Shown piece after piece: positions 58,890-64,000 of a stretch of DNA of 64,000 bases. Positions within the stretch are counted from its first letter, which is position 1. Every line of letters begins with the position of its first letter. The notes under the pieces are model-generated. The model had not been told where the DNA came from. It saw nothing but the letters and a program-made list of their open reading frames with translations, and searched no databases. Origin of the DNA: Schistocerca nitens (taxonomy: Eukaryota > Arthropoda > Insecta > Orthoptera > Acrididae); assembly GCF_023898315.1 (NCBI RefSeq), contig NC_064622.1:355985234-356049233 (forward strand), written 5' to 3'. The position numbers and the translations under genes were made by a program.

Positions 58890-60047
58890 CGAATTTGAGG
58901 AGTAAATCTACGTGGTCATGGAATATGTCGCTACATGAAATTACAATAGAAAAGTAATAATAGATATAATAAAGTGTTCATGAGTCCTAAGAGACAACAA
59001 ACTATAAGTTTATAGAAATGCAGTCAACAAAAAATTCAGGAATCAGCATAATTTTTCAAGGAACTAATCAACAAGATAGGAGGAGTGGCCCACAAGGAAA
59101 CTCGTCAGTTTGGATTTGAAAGAACCTGGATTTTTGCTATGACCTTTTGAATTCTTTGGTAGCTTATTGAAAATAGTTGCAGCAGAATACTGCACCTCTT
59201 TTTGCACAAGAGTCAAGGAGGTGCAATCCAAATGCAGATTGGACTTCTGCCTAGTATTATCTGAGAGAAAGCTGCTAATTCTTTGGAATAAGCTGATATT
59301 GTTAACAAAAAATGACATTAAATAATATATAGATTGAGAGACCAATGTCAGAATACCCAGGCTAATGAACAGGGATCAACAAGAGGTTTGCGAACTTACA
59401 CCACATATTGCCGAAACCGTCCGTTCCGAAACCATCCGTTCCTGAGCCAAAAATACCCTTTGAGAATGGGAAGAGTTACCCCGAAATACAATACCGTACA
59501 TCGTAACCAAATGAAAATAAGCAAAGTAGACTGCTTTTCATGTTGAATTATCACTTATTCCAGATACTGTTCTGATAGTAAAAATGTGAGCATTGAGTCT
59601 TTGAACAAGATCTTAAACATGGGCTTTCCACTACAGTTTACCATTGATCTAAACACCTAGAAATTTGAACTGTTCAGTGTCACTAATCGTGTGCCTATTC
59701 TTTGTAATTAAAATGTCGGGGTTTGTTCAATTGTGTGTTAGAAACTGTAAAAACTGATCTTACTGTGATATAGCATTTATTTTCTACAAGCCATGAACTT
59801 CCTTCTTGAACTGCAGTACTTGAAACAGTGCCAACATCCTTTACTACTGAGCTAGTGTCATGAGCAAACAGAAATATTTTAGAAGCATCTATAATACTAG
59901 AAGGCATATAATTTATATAAATAAGGAGCAGGAGTGGCCACAGCACTGATCCCCAGGGGCCCCCCATTTGAACCCACATCTTAGCTATTTTCAAAACTGT
60001 GGAGAATGACCTTTTGCCATTTGTTCTTAAAATAAGAAGTGAACCAG

Positions 60048-60050
<3 letters not shown>
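58890..60050 (-). mobile_element. 5'-truncated LINE (Jockey/CR1 group), decayed
   Basis: The minus strand reads GSVLWPLLLLIYINYMPSSI then FLFAHDTSSVV near 59860 (degraded PQGSVLGPLLFLIYIND and FADDT boxes; catalytic Asp replaced by His), and near the end YSAATIFNKLPKNSKG with FKSKLTSFLVGHSSYLVD (59345-59064), the usual C-terminus of this LINE type. Several stops. The 5' side abuts a (TG)n microsatellite at 60051. The family differs from both RTE-type families in this window. Confidence 0.82.
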
Positions 60051-60087
<37 letters not shown>

Positions 60088-60141
60088 ACGTGTGTGTGTA
60101 CATGCGTGATAGGGAGGGAGGGACGGGGGGGGGGGGGGGGG
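60051..60141. repeat. (TG)n followed by G-rich tract
   Basis: About 40 bp TG, interrupted TG, then GGGAGGGAGGGACG and poly-G. Confidence 0.97.
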
Positions 60142-60412
60142 TCATGCATAGAAAGTCTGTGTCTGTTGAAGGAATAACTCAGTGTCTCTAATATTTATGA
60201 ATTGTTACCTCACTAATTAAATTATTTATATTCTATCAAGGACTTTCCAATGCCATATGAAGCAAGATTTTTATTTTTTGTAGCTATGTGAGCTCAGTAA
60301 CTGCCAGTATAAAGTCTGGCCATTCTGTAGAAGTTTCCAAGGATAATGTCATCTAAACAAAGCCAGTAAATTCCAAAGGTCTCTAAACACCCACTGCTGT
60401 TACTATTACAGC

Positions 60413-60528
60413 ATTAATCGTTGGTGAAGGTTTTCTGCTAAACTGATACTATTAAGTAGTGATACACAAAGGCAGAATTTATGTACATTCTTTTTGAAGC
60501 ATAACGAATAGATGTTCTCACAATTTTT
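60413..60528. repeat. Repeat block Y, uninterrupted copy (empty site)
   Basis: Matches 61424-61454 joined to 62427-62500, that is, the same sequence without the 969-bp element. Landmarks: TTTTCTGCTAAACTGATACT, ATTAAGTAGTGATACAC, ACATTCTTTTTGAAGCATAA. Confidence 0.88.
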
Positions 60529-61454
60529 GCTGTCTTGACGTGTAAACGTTGATGTGGTGGTCTTTCCTTCTGTATCAGAGCATAACTGTGATGATACAGA
60601 AGTGATTCGTATTCGAACTCTTGTCACCGTGTGGGAAGCACAATGTTGCTTGAATGTTTCTGTAAACATGTAAATTCATTTTTATAAATAATTTAAAAAG
60701 AGAAGTTAGCATTCATTTTAGTAGGTATAGCACTGAGTCATCGGTAGGCTCACAAATGAGAAAGAGGACTGTGCTAGCTTTTGCATGAATCTTTCTTCAG
60801 AGCTACAGAGTGCACGTACGAATACCTGTATGACCACACTACCCTGTCTGGCTCGTACTAGACAGTGGGGAGTGTTCGTATAGGTTGGAGTGAGTGTGGA
60901 GGGGGAAGGGGAAGGAGGCAGGAAGCAGGAGGAAGGATGGAAGGAAGAGGCAGCAGAAATACAGCATAAGAATGTGGCACCAGTGAGCTTAGTGTGGCTT
61001 TGGGCAGGGAAAACTGTGAAGCACGCTGTGACACGGGATGGGGGGTGGCCTTAATATCCACGACTGCCCCTGCTGCGCAGCCCGAACCTCAGTGATCCTG
61101 CACCCGTAACCTCTTCTCCATATGTAAAAAATAAAACACTTGCAGGCATGGTTTGGATGTGATTTTATTGTTTTGCAACCACCTTCGGTGACTCAGTACA
61201 CCATCTTCAAGCCTGTGTGCATAAATTGTAATTACAGCCTCATCAACTTACCATCCATGCAAATACAAAGACAGATTAAAAACGGAATAAAAATCAAGGA
61301 CATTACTATATAAATGAATTTACAGTAATCATCTGATAAAAACCAACAGATACTTCCATTGTCACATACCTAAAATAGAATCTTATAGTATTTCCTGACG
61401 GATTTCAACTATAAATGTAGTACAAATTAATCATTGGCAAAAGTTTTCTGCTAA
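60529..61454. other. No gene; contains a PLE-like repeat fragment and repeat block X
   Basis: Around 61151-61205 the minus strand reads TTGAAGATGGTGTACTGAGT then CACCGAAGGTGGTTGC, resembling Penelope-type terminal repeat ends. At 61361-61424 a block (GTCACATACCTAAAATAGAA) recurs at 62514-62585. A purine-rich GGAGG/GGAAG stretch lies at 60890-60960. No coding region. Confidence 0.5.
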
Positions 61455-61659
61455 CAAGGGAACCTCCCCATCGCACCCCCCCCCCCCCCTCAGATTTAGT
61501 TATAAGTTGACACAGTGGATAGGCCTTGCAAAACTGAACACAGATCAATCGAGAAAACAGGAAGAAGTTGTGTGGAACTATGAAAAAAATTAGTAAAATA
61601 TACAAACTGAATAGTCCATGCACAAGATAGGCAACATCAAGGAGAATGTGAGCACAGGA

Positions 61660-61735
61660 GCGCCGTGGTCCCGTGGTTAGTATGAGTAACTGCTGAACGA
61701 GAGGTCCTTGGTTCAAGTCTTCCCTCGACTGAAAA
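61660..61735 (+). other. tRNA-like sequence in the left arm
   Basis: CGTGGTCCCGTGGTTAGTAT has an A-box-like TGGTTAGTATG, and GGTTCAAGTC at 61710-61719 is B-box-like. Similar spacing is found in the right arm on the minus strand (about 62228-62155, GGTTCAAGTT). It does not fold into an obvious functional tRNA by eye. Confidence 0.55.
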
Positions 61736-61867
61736 TTTTACATTCTTTATTTTCGCAAAGTTATGATCTGTCCGTTCGTTCATTGACGTCTCTGTTCACT
61801 GTAATAAGTTTAGTGTCTGTGTTTTGCAACCACACCGCAAAACCATGCGATTAGTAGACGAAAGGAC

Positions 61868-62137
61868 GTGCCTCTCCAATGGGAACCGAAAACATTTGAT
61901 CGCAAGGTCATAGGTCATCAGATTCCTCCACAGGAAAACACATCTGATATATTCTATACGACACTGGTGATGGCATGTGCGTCACATGACAGGAATATGT
62001 TGTCGACCCACCTTACGTGTACACTTAGCAAATGGGTAAAAAGATTCTTCTACCTTGCCCGATTTAGGTTTTCTTGTGGATGTGATAATCACTCCCAAAA
62101 ATGTGATGAAAACATAAGAGTTTGTCACATAAACTGA
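61868..62137 (+). CDS. Unrecognised 89-residue open frame inside the inverted-repeat element
   Basis: Starts MPLQWEPKTFDRKVIGHQIP and ends in SCGCDNHSQKCDENIRVCHI. I do not recognise a domain. Cysteines and histidines cluster at the C-terminus (CGC..H..KC....VCH), which could be a coincidence in a short frame. It ends about where the right arm begins. It may be chance or internal filler of a non-autonomous element. Confidence 0.2.
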   Translation: MPLQWEPKTFDRKVIGHQIPPQENTSDIFYTTLVMACASHDRNMLSTHLTCTLSKWVKRFFYLARFRFSCGCDNHSQKCDENIRVCHIN

Positions 62138-62579
62138 AAAAAAAATTAAACTTTTCACACGAGGAAAAACTTGAACCTAGGACCTCTCGTTCCATAGCTG
62201 CTCTCGCTAACCACGGGACCACAGAGCTCCTTGACTCTCATTATCCTTGAGGTTGCCTATCTTCACATGGACTACTCAGTTTGTATATTTTACTAATTTT
62301 TTTCATAGTTCTACACAACTTCTTCCTGTTTTCTCGATTTATCTGTTTTCAGTTTTTCAAGGCCTATCCACTGTGCCAACCTATAACTAAATGTGAGGGG
62401 GGTGTGATGGGGAGGTTCCCTTGTAAGTATTGAAATTATTAAGTAGTGATACACTGAAGACAGAATTTATGGACATTCTTTTTGAAGCATAATGGTCCCT
62501 AATATACATATGTTGTCACATACCTAAAATAGAATCTTATGTAGTATATCATGACAGACTTCCGCTGTAAACGTTGTAC

Positions 62580-62998
62580 AAATGTACTGCTTATTAATAA
62601 AATCAGTGATTTAATGTTCCATATAAAAAAACTGGTCAGCTGGATGATACACTAAATTACAGAATCCTGAAGTAGCCTACTAATGTACAGAAATAACTGT
62701 AGAGAAATAAATCTACAAAAGAAACCACAACATCAGAGAAGTAGGTAAACCAAAGACGTATGCATCTATGAGCATGTAGTCCTTGCAAGAACAGCATCGA
62801 CAATATCTAAGTGTCAATATAGATAAAGCTATCAAAATGATAATATAAATATATTTATATGTCATGTCAAAGATATAAAATAAAAAATCTGTATTGGGGT
62901 ATACTTATGTCATATGCATGAAATGAGTGTCCAAAATGTGTCAAAAGATCAAATGTAGAAAACCACCTAGATCATAACATCTACAGAATATATGAAAA
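62580..62998 (+). repeat. Left arm of an inverted repeat
   Basis: Reverse-complement partner of 63588-64000. Landmarks: GTCAATATAGATAAAGCTAT, GAGTGTCCAAAATG, AAATGTAGAAAACCACCTAG, AACATCAGAGAAGTAGGTAA. Confidence 0.85.
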
Positions 62999-63587
62999 AC
63001 TCCCACAAGATACTATTCAAGGTGAACAACATTTTGTGTGAATGCATCCATATATCCATGTACTGATGTACTGCTATAACACAAATATCAAATGAGAACC
63101 ACAATCTAACTTGTGTAAATGTCAGAAACTTATCATGTACATCCACAGAACATGTGGCCTCTGTAGTTCGTACAATTGATAAGTTAACAGTAATAACAAA
63201 GGTGAGTTGTTGTTGGAGGGGGGGGGGGGGGGGGGGGGTCTTCATATGTATCCAATATTGTGCTGAAGGATTAGATACAGGTGAAAAATCATATTATATC
63301 TGATAATGTGTATGTAATCCACTAATTGGTCCTAACCAGGCAAAGCAGACAACAATTACAAACAATACCGTATATATAAAAAATCTTCATCAAATATGGT
63401 CAAGTACGGCCTGGAAGCAGTTGACAATATAATGTCAGCAAATGTCATAGGCATTAAGATTGCAAGGTTAATAGGATAGTGGATGGACATACAAATATTA
63501 AGATTGCTACTTTGTACTAATTGTACCTGGTAGAAGATGGGTTGGTGTAAGAGGATGTCTTTTCCAAGGAGTACTTACACGTAGATG
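62999..63587. other. Spacer between inverted-repeat arms
   Basis: Contains a poly-G run at about 63218-63238. No coding potential recognised. Confidence 0.5.
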
Positions 63588-64000
63588 TGTATATGTTTTT
63601 CATTGGGTTTTGTATATTCTGTGTGTGGTATGACATAGGTGGTTTTCTACATTTGTCTTTTGACTCATTCTTGGACACTCATTTATGCATATGACATATA
63701 CAGTTTTCACCTCAGTATTTTATAACTTTGACATGACCTATTGACTGTCATTTTGATAGCTTTACCTATATTGACAATTAACTGTTGTTGATGCTCTCCT
63801 TGCAGAGACTACATGTACATATTTGTTTCTTTTTTATTTACTTATTTCTGATGTTGGAATTTCTTTCATATATCTATCATTTTCTACAGTTACTTCTGTA
63901 GTTGGTAGGTTATTTCAGGTTTTTGCAGTTTAGTGTGTAATCTAAGTGACGAAATTTTAATTGTGGAATATTTAATTAATAATTTTATTAATAAATAGTA
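63588..64000 (-). repeat. Right arm of an inverted repeat, cut by the window end
   Basis: Pairs with 62580-62998 over about 410 bp with moderate divergence. The arm runs up to the last base, so the true outer end is outside the window. Confidence 0.85.

Larger units (their letters stand above)
61455..62423. mobile_element. 969-bp inverted-repeat element with tRNA-like boxes in its arms
   Basis: Begins CAAGGGAACCTCCCCATC and ends with its reverse complement. The arms are about 290 bp each and very similar (GTTATAAGTTGACACAGTGG against GTTATAGGTTGGCACAGTGG). It is flanked by TAA on both sides (61452-61454, 62424-62426), a 3-bp duplication of the PIF/Harbinger type. The interior of about 380 bp holds one open frame at 61868-62137 with no recognised similarity. 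Each arm contains tRNA-like A- and B-box sequences. Confidence 0.9.

Noticed and set aside
61660..61735. A functional tRNA gene
   Set aside because: A/B boxes are present but a cloverleaf with proper acceptor and anticodon arms is not evident, and it is duplicated in inverted arms of a transposon.

Overview
This is a eukaryotic, insect-type genomic window, most likely from a large-genome orthopteran such as a locust or grasshopper. That reading rests on a conserved gene split into short exons by introns of 3-33 kb, an AT-rich background, and tRNA-derived SINEs, RTE-type LINEs and Tc1/piggyBac/Penelope elements of the kind that fill locust introns. The species is inferred, not proven.

The only host gene I can support is on the plus strand: five internal exons of the BRPF/Br140 (peregrin) chromatin reader, at 7570-7741, 40734-40852, 49703-49883, 54660-54953 and 58235-58388. 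All join in frame with matching phases and GT..AG junctions. They encode about 306 residues: the conserved helix before the bromodomain, the whole bromodomain including its acetyl-lysine-binding Asn, and the following basic helical segment. The 5' exons (PHD fingers) and 3' exons (PWWP) lie outside the window. Nearly everything else is intronic and consists of layered transposons.

Layout. 0.4-3.7 kb: decayed RTE-type LINE (minus), interrupted by a 56-bp SINE piece. 4.1-5.1 kb: Tc1-like relic. 5.4-7.3 kb: candidate non-coding terminal-inverted-repeat (TIR) element. 7.6 kb: exon. 7.7-15.6 kb: intron with microsatellites. 15.6-18.1 kb: Tc1-like element split by a LINE. 18.3-19.3 kb: mariner-type element with TIRs. 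20-23.4 kb: LINE, DUF7869-like and Tc1/mariner fragments. 24.3-27.5 kb: second RTE-like LINE (minus). 29.1-34.4 kb: SINEs, mariner relic and a long inverted repeat. 34.8-36.3 kb: complete Tc1-like transposon with an intact 340-residue transposase. 38 kb: retroposon with a 15-bp target duplication. 40.7 kb: exon. 42.3-45.1 kb: Penelope-like element between 340-bp inverted repeats. 45.2-46.4 kb: mariner-type deletion derivative. 46.5-49.3 kb: piggyBac between TTAA sites. 49.7 kb: exon. 50.4-53.3 kb: nearly intact RTE LINE with a perfect 9-bp target duplication. 54.7 and 58.2 kb: exons. 59-60 kb: LINE 3' half. 61.5-62.4 kb: 969-bp element whose inverted arms carry tRNA-like promoter boxes. 62.6-64 kb: another inverted repeat reaching the window edge.

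No multi-gene cassette or new pathway is visible. The most notable signals are the intact Tc1-like transposase with unusual catalytic spacing, the tRNA-box inverted-repeat element with an empty-site paralogue 1 kb away, the Penelope element with hammerhead-like cores, and several insertions dated by exact target duplications.
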